Shown one piece after another: positions 7,091 through 16,380 of a stretch of DNA of 46,548 nucleotides. A model generated the notes under the pieces. The model did no database searches. It was given only the letters and a program-made list of their open reading frames with translations, and was not told the origin of the DNA. How positions within the stretch are numbered: position 1 is the first letter of the stretch; the number at the start of each line of letters is the position of its first letter. Location: positions 1-46,548 of the forward strand of contig NZ_QRLV01000014.1 in assembly GCF_003472385.1 (NCBI RefSeq), given 5' to 3'. Both the position numbers and the translations under genes were made by a program. This DNA is from Sutterella sp. AM11-39 (GTDB lineage Bacteria; Pseudomonadota; Gammaproteobacteria; Burkholderiales; Burkholderiaceae_F).

Positions 7091-9571
7091 ATGGCCAACA
7101 TTCAAACGATCGACATCCGCGGCGCACGCGTCCACAATCTAAAAGACATCAACGTGTCGGTGCCATTACACCAAATCGTCGGCATCGCAGGTGTCTCGGG
7201 TTCCGGCAAGTCGTCGTTGGCGCTGGGGGTCCTCTATGCCGAAGGTTCGCGCCGTTATCTCGATTCACTCTCAACCTACACGCGGCGCCGCATGACGATG
7301 GCATCCAAAGCGACCGTCGATGAAGTGTTGCATGTGCCTGCCGCCTTGGCCTTGCGTCAGCGTCCCGGCATTGCGGGCATCCGCAGCACATTCGGCACCT
7401 CGACGGAATTGCTCAACAGCCTGCGCCTGATGTTCTCACGCTTGGCGAGCCACGTTTGCCCCAACGGCCACCATGTTCCTCCCTCCCTTTTGGTGGCCGC
7501 AGAAAAAGAGCTCGTCTGCCCGACCTGCGGAGCCCGCTTTTACGGTCCTTCAGCCGAAGACCTCTCCTTTAACGGTGCGGGCGCCTGCCCCACTTGCAGC
7601 GGCACCGGCATCGTTCGTACCGTGGATCGCAGCACATTGGTTCCGAACGAGAACCTCACCATTGAAGAAGGCGCAGTCGTCGTTTGGGGTTCGCTCATGT
7701 GGTCGCTCATGGTCGACGTATGCCGCGAAATGGGCGTGCGCACGAACGTGCCTTTCAAGGACCTGACTGACAAGGAAAAGAAAATCGTCTTTGAAGGCCC
7801 GGCGGAGAAAAAGCACATCCTCTACAAGGGCGGCAAAAACTCCAATCCTGTTGAGCTTGACTTCACGTACTTCAACGCGGTCTACACCGTTGAAAATGCG
7901 CTTGCCAAAGTCAAGGACGAATCCGGCATGAAGCGCGTGGCGAAGTTTCTCAAGGAAGACGCTTGTCCGGACTGCGGCGGTACACGTCTCTCGGAAAAAG
8001 CCCGCGCGCCGCTTTTAAACGGCATCAATCTTGCTCAAGCCTGCTGCAAACCTCTGTCCGAACTCATCGACTGGGTCAAAGCGGTTCCCGCTTCCGTCCC
8101 CGAAGAAATGCGTCCGATGGCGCAGAGCATCTGCGAGTCTTTTTTGGAAAATGCCAAGCGTCTCTGTGATCTGGGCTTGAGTTATCTTTCGCTTGATCGA
8201 GCCGCGTCCACCCTTTCAACAGGCGAACGGCAGCGTATGCAGCTTGCGCGTGCCGTGCGCAACCGCACCACCGGCGTTCTCTACGTGCTGGACGAACCCT
8301 CCATCGGCTTGCACCCGAGCAATATCGAGGGACTTCTGGCCGTGATGAAGGATCTGGTCGCCGACGGCAATTCCGTCGTCTTCGTCGATCATGATGTGCA
8401 GATTCTCTCCGCAGCCGACCATCTGATCGAAATGGGGCCCGGTGCGGGCGCTGCGGGCGGCCGACTCATTGCTCAAGGCAGCGTAAAGAATCTCTCTCGC
8501 GATCCGACATCCTTTATCGGACCGTTTCTGGCAGGAAAAACCGTTTGCGTTCGCACGCCGGTTCCGGAGTCCGACGTTTTTTCACTCGGTACTATTGACC
8601 TCAAGACCAAAGCGATTCACACGGTCAAACCTTTGCACGTACGGATTCCCAAAGGACGGCTAACCGTGGTTACCGGAGTTTCCGGTTCCGGCAAAACCAC
8701 GTTGGTACTCGAAAGTCTTGTTCCGGCCCTTTCGTCGCTTGTCAACAACCGTGCGCTGCCGGAGCACGTCACAAGCATTGAGGCTCCGGGCATTTCCGCC
8801 GTCAAGCTCATTGACGCCTCTCCAATCGGCATCAACGTGCGCTCGACCGTCGCCACCTATGCCAACTTACACGATGAGCTGCGCAAGGTTTTTGCCAAAA
8901 CGCAGGACGCCAAAGATCAGGGATTTAAGGCGGGCGATTTTTCCTACAACACCGGCAAACTGCGCTGCCCGACCTGCGACGGCACGGGAGAAGTCAATCT
9001 GGACGTTCAATTCCTGCCCGACGTCAACATCGACTGTCCCGATTGCCGCGGAAGCCGCTACAGTCTTTTGGCTCACCGTGTGGAGTTCGAAAACAAAAAC
9101 GGAGAACTCCATACGCTACCGCAACTGATGGCCATGGATATCAATACGGCCCTGCACGCCTGCGCCGGGCTCACCACCGTCTGCCGACGTCTCGAAACGC
9201 TGGCTTCACTCGGCCTCGGGTACTTGACTCTGGGCGAAGCCACACCCAATCTATCGGGCGGCGAAGCGCAGCGCTTAAAGCTTGCGGGCGAAATGACGCG
9301 CGCTCAAAGCGACACTGTCTTTGTTTTTGACGAACCCACGATCGGCCTGCACCCACTTGATGTCGAGACACTTCTCGGCGTCATCAACCGCTTGATTGAA
9401 AACGGGGCGACGGTGGTGGTGATCGAGCACGACCTGGACGTTATCCGCAATGCCGACTGGATCATCGACATGGGGCCCGAGGGCGGCGAAGCGGGCGGGC
9501 GCGTTGTAACTGCGGGCTCCGTTTCTGCCGTTAAAAATTGTCCGGATAGCCGCACAGGACGTTATCTGTAA
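7091..9571 (+). CDS. UvrA-like ABC ATPase lacking the UvrB-binding domain (UvrA2/DrrC-type)
   Basis: An 826-residue double-ABC protein of the UvrA family. Walker A motifs GVSGSGKS lie at 34-41 and GVSGSGKT at 529-536. The second signature LSGGE (721-725) is canonical, while the first is LSTGE (375-379). Walker B/DEP motifs lie at about 397-403 and 743-749. Zinc-binding CPTC/CPDC pairs are present in both halves, with family blocks such as LYVLDEPSIGLH. Canonical UvrA has about 940 residues. Here the region between the FARV-like helix and the first zinc module shrinks to about 40 residues, removing the UvrB-binding domain. Such UvrA2-type paralogues are linked to tolerance of DNA-intercalating drugs or to auxiliary repair. 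Not the main uvrA. Confidence 0.85.
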   Translation: MANIQTIDIRGARVHNLKDINVSVPLHQIVGIAGVSGSGKSSLALGVLYAEGSRRYLDSLSTYTRRRMTMASKATVDEVLHVPAALALRQRPGIAGIRSTFGTSTELLNSLRLMFSRLASHVCPNGHHVPPSLLVAAEKELVCPTCGARFYGPSAEDLSFNGAGACPTCSGTGIVRTVDRSTLVPNENLTIEEGAVVVWGSLMWSLMVDVCREMGVRTNVPFKDLTDKEKKIVFEGPAEKKHILYKGGKNSNPVELDFTYFNAVYTVENALAKVKDESGMKRVAKFLKEDACPDCGGTRLSEKARAPLLNGINLAQACCKPLSELIDWVKAVPASVPEEMRPMAQSICESFLENAKRLCDLGLSYLSLDRAASTLSTGERQRMQLARAVRNRTTGVLYVLDEPSIGLHPSNIEGLLAVMKDLVADGNSVVFVDHDVQILSAADHLIEMGPGAGAAGGRLIAQGSVKNLSRDPTSFIGPFLAGKTVCVRTPVPESDVFSLGTIDLKTKAIHTVKPLHVRIPKGRLTVVTGVSGSGKTTLVLESLVPALSSLVNNRALPEHVTSIEAPGISAVKLIDASPIGINVRSTVATYANLHDELRKVFAKTQDAKDQGFKAGDFSYNTGKLRCPTCDGTGEVNLDVQFLPDVNIDCPDCRGSRYSLLAHRVEFENKNGELHTLPQLMAMDINTALHACAGLTTVCRRLETLASLGLGYLTLGEATPNLSGGEAQRLKLAGEMTRAQSDTVFVFDEPTIGLHPLDVETLLGVINRLIENGATVVVIEHDLDVIRNADWIIDMGPEGGEAGGRVVTAGSVSAVKNCPDSRTGRYL

Positions 9572-9619
9572 TCAAGCGCGAGCTACCAACATCGCGGAGA
9601 TATGTTTCCGTCGGTATTT

Positions 9620-9889
9620 TTACCATTCCGGCGCATCTTCGTTTTCGCACGCCAGACGCTCGTCGATGCCTGACAGACACAGATCCAGCGCAATAAAGAG
9701 TCGACAAAGAGTGTCGACCCGAATATCAACCTTGCCGCGCTCAAAGTCCGACACCAGCCGCTGCGTCACGCCCGCTTTTTGCGCAAGCTCGTTTTGCGTC
9801 ATGCCTCTCTCTCGCCGTTTGGCTTTGAGCCACACCGAGACTGCCGGCGGAGTGCGCAGCATCATTGTTGTTCTGGTGGAAATTTCCAT
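9620..9889 (-). CDS. HipB-like XRE family transcriptional regulator
   Basis: An 89-residue Cro/C1-type helix-turn-helix protein. The HTH spans about residues 24-70 (RERGMTQNELAQKAGVTQRLVSDFERGK), and the RVDTLCRLFIALDL segment is typical of HipB antitoxins and related regulators. No HipA kinase or other toxin gene adjoins it, so it is an orphan or a regulator of the neighbouring efflux gene on the same strand upstream. An alternative start at M9 or M10 is possible; neither has a clear Shine-Dalgarno. A symmetric operator lies 9-51 bases upstream, which suggests autoregulation. Confidence 0.8.
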   Translation of the reverse strand: MEISTRTTMMLRTPPAVSVWLKAKRRERGMTQNELAQKAGVTQRLVSDFERGKVDIRVDTLCRLFIALDLCLSGIDERLACENEDAPEW

Positions 9890-9897
9890 GGAAAAAG

Positions 9898-9940
9898 ATA
9901 CCCGATTCAGTATATTTTCGTATTATACCTAAACGGGTAT
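9898..9940. promoter_or_regulatory. Nested palindromic operator upstream of the HipB-like gene
   Basis: Two inverted repeats share one centre at 9919. The outer pair is ATACCCG (9898-9904) with CGGGTAT (9934-9940); the inner pair is GTATA (9910-9914) with TATAC (9924-9928). The AT-rich middle could contain the promoter for the regulator. The arrangement suits binding of a dimeric XRE protein, presumably the adjacent one. Confidence 0.6.
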
Positions 9941-9962
9941 TTTTTGAAATACTGCTTTTACA

Positions 9963-11195
9963 TCAATGACTTTCGTGTACCGGCTCACCCACTTTATGTC
10001 CCGTTTGTTCGCCCAACAGCCACTTGCCTGTTTTGAGTTTTACAACAAGCAAACTCAGTAGCGAGACGCCCACGATGGCCGCACCGACATAGGCGACCGG
10101 CATGAATCCCGCCGCTTCGGACACACGGCTGCCGATGAAAGCCCCGCCGCCGATGCCGACATTGAAAATACCCGAATATAGCGATGCGGCAACGTCTGCC
10201 GCATCAGGAGCAACCGTCAAGAGCACCGTTTGGAAGGCGAGGCAAACCGCCGTCATCGCAGCGCCCCAACAGATGATCAGCACAGACAGACTCGGCGTAT
10301 GGGCGGCTGTGACTGTCAGCAACGCAAGCGAAATGCACATAATCACCATGGCACTCAAAAGCGTCGTCTCAACATGCTTGTCCACCGTTTTGGAAGCAAC
10401 GACGGTACCGATGATGCCGGCGATACCGAAGACAAAAAGCATGGTGACGATCATGCCTTCGTCCAAGCCGCCCGCGGTCGCCAGAATCGGATTGAGGTAC
10501 GAGTAAGCCGTGAATTGACCAAGCACGGTCACGACCGTCAGGAGATAGAGCTGCTGCAGACCCGGGCGCTTCAAGATCACGGGCAGACTCTTCAGCGACC
10601 CGGCGTGGGTGGCTTCGCAAACCGGCAGGACAAAGAAAATCACCACGAACACCAAAGCCGAACCGATGCCGATGATGAAAAACGACATGTGCCAGCCAAA
10701 GAGGTGGCCGAGGTTTGTTCCGATCGGAACGCCCAACACTGTCGCCACAATGGTGCCGCCCATTACGGCGGCCAGTCCGACGGCTCGCTTGCCGTGCGGT
10801 GCCACACGGGCGGCAAGCGGCGTCATGATCGACCAGAAGATCGAATGCGTAAGCGCCACGCCGACACGGGCCGCAAAAAGCGTCTCAAAGCTTTCCACCC
10901 ATGGCACCACGAAGTGACAGAGTGAAAAGACAAAGAGCAATACCAAGAGCAGCTTGCGACGCTCAAAACGAGCCGTAACGATCGTGAGCGGCAGCGACAT
11001 GATCGCCACCACAAAGGCGTAACCCGTCAAGATGAGACCGGTGAAAGGCACCGTCTCGTTGAGGCTGGAGGCAATGTCGGGGAGCAGCCCTACGGGCAGG
11101 AATTCGCTCGTGTTGAAAACAAAGGCGGCAAAGGCAAGCGCAATGATCGGAAGCCAGGCTCGGAAACCTGTCTTGTGCAGTACCGGAGTCGACAT
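9963..11195 (-). CDS. sotB: MFS sugar/drug efflux transporter, SotB type
   Basis: A 410-residue, 12-helix DHA1-family antiporter closely resembling E. coli SotB (YdeA), an exporter of arabinose, IPTG and other small molecules. Matching blocks are FNTSEFLPVGLLPDIA in helix 1, the ERRKLL loop between helices 2 and 3, FWSIMTPLAARVAPHGKRA, LLTVVTVLGQFTAYSYLNP and LYSGIFNVGIGGGAF near the end. The frame is open 16 codons further, but that extension begins with TTG and is not family-like, so I use the ATG at 11195. The substrate in this organism is unknown. Confidence 0.85.
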   Translation of the reverse strand: MSTPVLHKTGFRAWLPIIALAFAAFVFNTSEFLPVGLLPDIASSLNETVPFTGLILTGYAFVVAIMSLPLTIVTARFERRKLLLVLLFVFSLCHFVVPWVESFETLFAARVGVALTHSIFWSIMTPLAARVAPHGKRAVGLAAVMGGTIVATVLGVPIGTNLGHLFGWHMSFFIIGIGSALVFVVIFFVLPVCEATHAGSLKSLPVILKRPGLQQLYLLTVVTVLGQFTAYSYLNPILATAGGLDEGMIVTMLFVFGIAGIIGTVVASKTVDKHVETTLLSAMVIMCISLALLTVTAAHTPSLSVLIICWGAAMTAVCLAFQTVLLTVAPDAADVAASLYSGIFNVGIGGGAFIGSRVSEAAGFMPVAYVGAAIVGVSLLSLLVVKLKTGKWLLGEQTGHKVGEPVHESH

Positions 11196-11229
11196 AGATA
11201 ACGAAAAATACGGAGCGATAGACGCGAAA

Positions 11230-11262
11230 AGGCTGCAGAACAAAAAAATCCTGCAGCTCTTT
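11230..11262 (-). terminator. Hairpin between mdaB and the efflux gene
   Basis: CTGCAGC/GCTGCAG forms a 7-bp stem (11232-11238 with 11251-11257) around an A/T-rich 12-base loop. On the minus strand it is followed by CTTTTC. It lies just after mdaB and before sotB, so it may terminate or attenuate transcription. The short T tract makes this moderate. Confidence 0.45.
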
Positions 11263-11289
11263 TCAAAATAACGAAAGATCAGGCGTGCC

Positions 11290-11874
11290 TCAGAGGGCGG
11301 CGAAATTTTCCTTCAGCGTCGCTTCAAAGCGCGCGAAATCTTCTGCGTGCGTCGGGTTCTTGATCACATCGTTGGCCATGAAGGTCTTGCCGATGTTCTT
11401 CATACCGATAAATTGGAAGGCCTTGTGCACAGGCAGCAGAACGGCATCGATGCCGACGCCGCCGAAAAATTCCCCGGGATCGACAAAGGCGTTCAGAGGC
11501 GCATTCCAGGTGATGGAAAGCATGTACTTCTTGTCGGTGAGCACGCCGCCGCGGCCGTAGTTGTGCGCGGGATCGGTACGGGTGCGACCGTCGCCGCCCA
11601 CGGAAAGACCGGCACAGAACACTTCATCGATGTATTGCTTCACCTGCCAAGGAGTTCCCATCCACCAGGCGGCAAACGTCAGAATCACCGCGTCGGCCGC
11701 CTTGAACTTGTCGGCTTCTTCAGCGGCCTTCCATTGCGCATCCACGCGCGTGATCGTCGCTTCGTGGCCCATGGCGCTCAGGGTCTTTTGCGCGAGCTCT
11801 GCGTAGCTGTGATTGAGCGTTCCTCCCACACCGTGAAACGGCACGCCGCCGTCAACGATCAGAATTTTTGCCAT
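11290..11874 (-). CDS. mdaB: NAD(P)H:quinone oxidoreductase, MdaB/flavodoxin-like fold
   Basis: A 194-residue flavoprotein of the MdaB (modulator of drug activity B) family, which reduces quinones by two electrons and protects against oxidative stress. The FAD/FMN phosphate loop region near the N-terminus (residues 8-20) and the segment FAAWWMGTPWQVKQYIDEVF are characteristic, as is the GRGG...LTDKKYMLSITWNAP block. Length matches the family. The start has a good Shine-Dalgarno (GGGAG, six to seven bases upstream). It follows ftsA on the same strand after a 26-base gap, in the place where ftsZ would be expected. Confidence 0.9.
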   Translation of the reverse strand: MAKILIVDGGVPFHGVGGTLNHSYAELAQKTLSAMGHEATITRVDAQWKAAEEADKFKAADAVILTFAAWWMGTPWQVKQYIDEVFCAGLSVGGDGRTRTDPAHNYGRGGVLTDKKYMLSITWNAPLNAFVDPGEFFGGVGIDAVLLPVHKAFQFIGMKNIGKTFMANDVIKNPTHAEDFARFEATLKENFAAL

Positions 11875-11900
11875 TTTGACTCCCTCTCTTTTTTTATTCT

Positions 11901-13163
11901 TTAACCGGAGAAATCTCCGAACACAATGCGTTTCAATTGCGCCAGCAGCCCCGAAAAGGTTCCGTCGGATCGCTTTTCCGCGCCGGACAGACGGCGACGA
12001 CGCACCGTTTCCGTCAACACTCCCACGACCGTTGCGTCTTCCGGGCTCACCAGACCGATGCTCGCGTCGCTTTGCATGAGCGGCATACCCACACGAACGG
12101 GCAAGCCCAGCACATGGTGCGCAAGCTCGGCAACGCCCGGCATTCGGGCCACGCCGCCGGTGAGCACGATGCCGGCCGAGGCTCTCAGGTTCCAGCCGTC
12201 AGGACTGAGGTACGTGCGGGCGATAACTTTAAACATTTCCGTGAGCCTTGACTCAACGGTCATCACAATTTTTTCGCACGAACAGGAATCGGGTTCGCCG
12301 GTCGACTCTCTCGTATAGCGCACCGTCTCATAGGCGTCTTCCGGACGAAGCGGCCAGTGGCCGTAGGTGAGCTTGATGTCTTCGGCGTCGCTCATGTTGC
12401 AGCCGAGCACTGCAGCGATGTCCCTCTGGATGGTGTTGCCGCCCATGCCTGCGACAGCCGTAAATTCCACCTGTCCCTTTTCCCAACAGGAGATGTCCGT
12501 CGTGCCCGCACCGATGTCGAGAACCACAACGCCGAGTTCCTTGTCGGTGGGCGTGAGAACGCCCGCGGCACTCGCCCAGGGCTGTAACACCAGGCCTTCG
12601 ATATCGAGTCCCGCTCGGCGGATGCACTTCACAAGGTTTTGCACGACGCTGTCCGAACCGATTGCCAGATGCACGTGCGCCTTGATGACGCTTCCGACCA
12701 TGCCGATCGGGTCGTCGATCATCACGTCGTCGTTGTCAAGCGTATAGCCTTTGACGACGTGCGACACCAGTCGATCGTCCTGACTCTGCCCCTCAACCTT
12801 GGGATCAAAAGCCATGGCCAGACGCGTGACTTGCTTGACGGCAGCGCTGTCGACTTCAGCGTCGGGCAGCACCACCTGCCCCACCTTGTTGATGCTGTGA
12901 AGGTGTTTGCCGGTCAGCGCCACCGAAACCGTGGTCACCTTACGCCGCGACGTCTGCTCGGCTTCGGCAACGGCCGCGCGAATCGATTCCACGGCAAGCT
13001 CCACATCCTGCACGCTGCCGTGCTGGATGCCAAGCGAGGGGACCTTGCCAAACCCCAAAAGCGTGAGTTCTCCGCCTTCGGAAGCGTCGGCCACGGCCAC
13101 CGAAATCTTTTCCGAACCGATGTCGAGCGCGGCGACGGTTGAACTTTGCTGTACGGTTTCCAT
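11901..13163 (-). CDS. ftsA: Cell division protein FtsA
   Basis: Actin-like ATPase that tethers FtsZ to the membrane and recruits later divisome proteins. The 420-residue product starts METVQQSS; a longer open frame to 13295 overlaps ftsQ and has no family counterpart. Motifs seen are the phosphate-1 ALDIGSEKISV, phosphate-2 VVVLDIGAGTTDISC and adenosine LTGGVARMPG. The C-terminus ends in an amphipathic helix (GLLAQLKRIVFGDF) that would serve as membrane anchor. It begins four bases after ftsQ. It is the last dcw gene here; ftsZ is not downstream. Confidence 0.96.
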   Translation of the reverse strand: METVQQSSTVAALDIGSEKISVAVADASEGGELTLLGFGKVPSLGIQHGSVQDVELAVESIRAAVAEAEQTSRRKVTTVSVALTGKHLHSINKVGQVVLPDAEVDSAAVKQVTRLAMAFDPKVEGQSQDDRLVSHVVKGYTLDNDDVMIDDPIGMVGSVIKAHVHLAIGSDSVVQNLVKCIRRAGLDIEGLVLQPWASAAGVLTPTDKELGVVVLDIGAGTTDISCWEKGQVEFTAVAGMGGNTIQRDIAAVLGCNMSDAEDIKLTYGHWPLRPEDAYETVRYTRESTGEPDSCSCEKIVMTVESRLTEMFKVIARTYLSPDGWNLRASAGIVLTGGVARMPGVAELAHHVLGLPVRVGMPLMQSDASIGLVSPEDATVVGVLTETVRRRRLSGAEKRSDGTFSGLLAQLKRIVFGDFSG

Positions 13164-13167
13164 GACG

Positions 13168-13971
13168 TTAACGGCCTCGAGTCTTCGAAGAGTTGGTAGC
13201 AGGTTTTGCCGTCTTGTCGGCAGGATTGGTTTGCGCGGCGACGTAGGCTTGAGGCGGCAGCTGCACGGCAAACGCGTTCTTGTATCGTGCGTCAATTCGC
13301 TCCGGATAGGCCTTCAGCATCGCCACGACCCGATCCATGCTGTCGAGCACCTGTCGCAGTCGATTGATGGGACCGCCCTGCGTCAGTGCACGTCCGAGCT
13401 CGATTTCCATCGAGTCGAACTGAGGCGACTCAAGCACCACCGACCAGCTGCCGCGAAACGTCGCCTTGACGGCTTTGACGCGCGCACCGATGCGCTTGAC
13501 TTCCTCGTTAAAGTGCGGCAGATAGCGCACGGCCTGCTCGACGTACTGCGGGTCGCCAGAAAAGGCGGGAAGCTGCAAAAGCCGTTCGATGGGCTCGTCG
13601 TTGCTGATGTATAAAACGCCGTCTTCGCTTACCAGACGCCCGTCCTCCCAGATCGCAACCGACTGATGGCGCTTGACTTCGATGTAAAGCGAATCCGGCC
13701 ACAGACGCGAGACATAGGCCGACTTGATCCAGGCGATGCCTTCCACCGCCTGTTTGACGGCGCAGATGTCGGCCGTCAGAATATTGCCCGACAGGGCGCC
13801 TTCGACCGTCCGGGTCACTTCCTGCAGGCCGCTTGCCTCCACCGGACCTCGAACCTCAATGGTCTTGATGTCCAGAAAAGGAGAACGCACGACGATCCAG
13901 GTCAGAAATCCCAGCACCGCAAGCGCCGCAATCAGGCCGCTTCCTCGGACAAGCGATCGGGCAAGCTTCAC
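13168..13971 (-). CDS. ftsQ: Cell division protein FtsQ
   Basis: A bitopic inner-membrane divisome protein of 267 residues. It has a short cytoplasmic tail, one transmembrane helix (about 12-30), a POTRA domain (SPFLDIKTIEVRGP to EVKRHQSVAIW, about 30-105) and a beta domain containing RLVSEDGVLYI and the GSWSVVLESP block. The tail is rich in A, T, K and S and looks flexible. It links FtsL/FtsB to the early divisome. It lies between ddlB and ftsA in standard order, separated by 17 and 4 bases. Confidence 0.94.
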   Translation of the reverse strand: MKLARSLVRGSGLIAALAVLGFLTWIVVRSPFLDIKTIEVRGPVEASGLQEVTRTVEGALSGNILTADICAVKQAVEGIAWIKSAYVSRLWPDSLYIEVKRHQSVAIWEDGRLVSEDGVLYISNDEPIERLLQLPAFSGDPQYVEQAVRYLPHFNEEVKRIGARVKAVKATFRGSWSVVLESPQFDSMEIELGRALTQGGPINRLRQVLDSMDRVVAMLKAYPERIDARYKNAFAVQLPPQAYVAAQTNPADKTAKPATNSSKTRGR

Positions 13972-13988
13972 GCACCGACCTCCTTAAC

Positions 13989-14942
13989 TCAGCGGCGCGC
14001 CGCGCCGTCGAGCTCGGCGTGTGCGGCAAGCCACAGGCAAAGCTTCTGATAATCCATGCCCACGGCTCTCGCGGCCATCGGCACGAGGCTGTGCGGCGTC
14101 ATGCCGGGACTCGAATTGAATTCCAGCAAAATGAAACTGCCGTCTTCGCGCAGCATCGCGTCAATGCGTCCCCAGCCACGGGCTCCGATCGCCGCAAAGG
14201 CCGCTTCGCAGGCCGAAAGAACGTTTTGCGTCACGGCCTCATCCAACTGCGCGGGGCACTCGTACTTGACGACGTCGCCGAAATACTTGTTCTGGTAGTC
14301 GTAATTGCCTTCGGGCGCCTTGATTTCAATGATCGGAAGGGCCTTGCCGCCCAAAACGGCAATCGTAAGCTCCCGTCCGAACCAGCGCTCTTCAACGAGC
14401 ACCTTGTCGTCAAAACGCAAAGCCTGCGCGAGCGCCTCACGAATCTCTTCCACGGAAGCGTTCTTGAGTTTGTACACACCCACCGACGAGCCTTCGCCGG
14501 AAGGCTTGACCACAACGTCGCCTCCGAGTGTGTCCAAAATTTCCTGCGCCTGATCAGGACTCGTTGCCACAAAACCCTTGGCAACAGGGATGCCCGACTG
14601 CGCCCAGACGCGACGCGTCGTGTCCTTATCCATCGTAAGGGCACTGGCGCGTACACCCGCACCCGTGTACGGAATCCGGAGGTACTCCAGCACCCCCTGC
14701 ACGCAGCCGTCTTCGCCGAAGCGGCCGTGCAGCGAAATCACCGCTCGGTCGTACTGACCGCGCAACGTCATGAGGTCTGTCTCGGCCGGATCAACCTTAT
14801 GCGCGTCGCATCCGGCGTCCTGCAAAGCCTTCAGAACGCCCGAGCCGCTGGAAAGCGACACCTCGCGCTCGCTGCTAAAGCCTCCCATCAACACCGCGAC
14901 GCGGCCCAAAGACTTGGGATCAATCGTTGCTGCGAAATCCAT
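13989..14942 (-). CDS. ddlB: D-alanine--D-alanine ligase
   Basis: ATP-grasp enzyme joining two D-alanines for the peptidoglycan stem peptide. The 317-residue product shows MGGFSSEREVSLSSG at the N-terminus, the central VVVKPSGEGSSVGV ATP loop, EIKAPEGNYDYQNKY (the Tyr-containing loop of D-Ala-specific rather than D-lactate ligases) and the metal-binding EFNSSPGMT near the C-terminus. It lies between murC and ftsQ, in the standard cluster position. Confidence 0.96.
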   Translation of the reverse strand: MDFAATIDPKSLGRVAVLMGGFSSEREVSLSSGSGVLKALQDAGCDAHKVDPAETDLMTLRGQYDRAVISLHGRFGEDGCVQGVLEYLRIPYTGAGVRASALTMDKDTTRRVWAQSGIPVAKGFVATSPDQAQEILDTLGGDVVVKPSGEGSSVGVYKLKNASVEEIREALAQALRFDDKVLVEERWFGRELTIAVLGGKALPIIEIKAPEGNYDYQNKYFGDVVKYECPAQLDEAVTQNVLSACEAAFAAIGARGWGRIDAMLREDGSFILLEFNSSPGMTPHSLVPMAARAVGMDYQKLCLWLAAHAELDGAARR

Positions 14943-14960
14943 TCTTTTTATTCCTTTGCG

Positions 14961-16361
14961 TTAAATGATCTTGCCGGAGAGTGCCTGCGGCACGCGCGCC
15001 ACATTGCCCGCCCCCATCGTGAGCACCACGTCGCCCGCCTGCACGATCGAGCGAACAGCCTGCGGCATTTCGGCCGCGCTCTCGCAGAAAACGAGCCCGT
15101 CACAGCCGTTGAGTCTGAGCACGCGCGCGAGGTCGCGGCCGCAAGCGCCCGGAATGGGGTCTTCGCCGGCGGGATACACGTCAGCGAGCACCAGACGGTC
15201 GACCTGCAAGAGCACCTTGATGAAGTCTTCAAAGCAGTCGCGCGTGCGTGTGTAGCGATGCGGCTGGAAGGCAAGAACCAGGCGCTTCTCGGGCCATGCG
15301 CCGCGCGCAGCGGCAATCGTTGCGGCCATTTCGTGCGGATGGTGTCCGTAATCGTCCACGAGCGTAAAGGTTCCTTTTTCGGGGTGATCGGGATCGACGG
15401 GCACTTCGCCGTACTGCGCAAAGCGGCGGCCCACGCCCGTGAATTCGGCAAGCGCCCGCACGATGGCTTCGTCGCTTACGCCCACAAGCGTGGCAATGGC
15501 CACGGCCGCAAGCGAATTGACCACGTTGTGCATGCCGGGAAGGTTGAGCACCACGGGCAAGGGATCATGACCCTTGCGCAGAATCGTGTAGCGCATGCGC
15601 GTGCCTTCGCTTCGCACGTCAATGGCGCGCACCTCGGCTTCCGGATTCAAACCGTAGGCCACCACGCGGCGGCTGATCATCGGCACGATTGAAGCGACGT
15701 TCTTGTCATCGGTGCACAGCACCGCCACGCCGTAAAAGGGCAGACGACCGGTGAAGTCGATGAAGGCCTTCTTCAAACGGACGAAATCGTGCCCGTAGGT
15801 GTCCATGTGATCCTGGTCAATGTTGGTGACCGCAGCGATCACGGGCGACAGATTGAGAAAACTCGCGTCCGACTCATCGGCCTCGGCAACAATGTATTCG
15901 CCCGTACCAAGTTTGGCGTTGGCGCCGGAACTGTTCAAACGCCCGCCGATCACGTAGGTGGGATCAAGCCCTCCTGCTGCGAGCATCGAAGTGGTAAGCG
16001 ACGTCGTCGTGGTCTTGCCGTGCGTACCGGCAATGGCAATGCCCCGGCGCAGGCGCATGAGTTCGGCAAGCATCACGGCGCGCGGCACCACGGGAATGTT
16101 GGCCTTGCGCGCGGCCTGCACTTCGGGGTTGCTTTCGTGCACTGCCGAAGAGACGACAAGGCAGTCGGCCCCGTCGATGTTTTCCTTGCAATGCCCCTGG
16201 TAGATCGTGGCGCCCAAATGCTGCAGGCGTTCCGTGACGGGACTTTGCGACAGGTCCGAGCCGCTTACCGTATAACCGAGGTTCAAAAGGACTTCGGCAA
16301 TGCCGCACATGCCCGTGCCGCCGATGCCTACGAAGTGAATGTGTTTGACGACAAACTTCAT
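14961..16361 (-). CDS. murC: UDP-N-acetylmuramate--L-alanine ligase
   Basis: First Mur ligase; adds L-alanine to UDP-MurNAc in the cytoplasm. The 466-residue product has the N-terminal Rossmann loop [17 protein letters not shown] (10-25), P-loop GTHGKTTTT (112-120), the central [11 protein letters not shown] and [11 protein letters not shown] segments, and the C-terminal DDYGHHPHE. Length and motifs are normal. It lies between murG and ddlB with gaps of about 20 bases. Confidence 0.97.
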   Translation of the reverse strand: MKFVVKHIHFVGIGGTGMCGIAEVLLNLGYTVSGSDLSQSPVTERLQHLGATIYQGHCKENIDGADCLVVSSAVHESNPEVQAARKANIPVVPRAVMLAELMRLRRGIAIAGTHGKTTTTSLTTSMLAAGGLDPTYVIGGRLNSSGANAKLGTGEYIVAEADESDASFLNLSPVIAAVTNIDQDHMDTYGHDFVRLKKAFIDFTGRLPFYGVAVLCTDDKNVASIVPMISRRVVAYGLNPEAEVRAIDVRSEGTRMRYTILRKGHDPLPVVLNLPGMHNVVNSLAAVAIATLVGVSDEAIVRALAEFTGVGRRFAQYGEVPVDPDHPEKGTFTLVDDYGHHPHEMAATIAAARGAWPEKRLVLAFQPHRYTRTRDCFEDFIKVLLQVDRLVLADVYPAGEDPIPGACGRDLARVLRLNGCDGLVFCESAAEMPQAVRSIVQAGDVVLTMGAGNVARVPQALSGKII

Positions 16362-16380
16362 TTTTCTTTCTCCAGCCTGC

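Noticed and set aside
6907..7101. Small minus-strand frame with repeated EKC units over the 33-bp repeats
   Set aside because: The period of 33 bases keeps the frame open by chance; it overlaps the uvrA-like start and has no upstream signals. The DNA repeat is the better explanation.
14019..15692. Long + strand frame opposite ddlB and murC
   Set aside because: It crosses two real genes and their intergenic gap and shows no protein family features.
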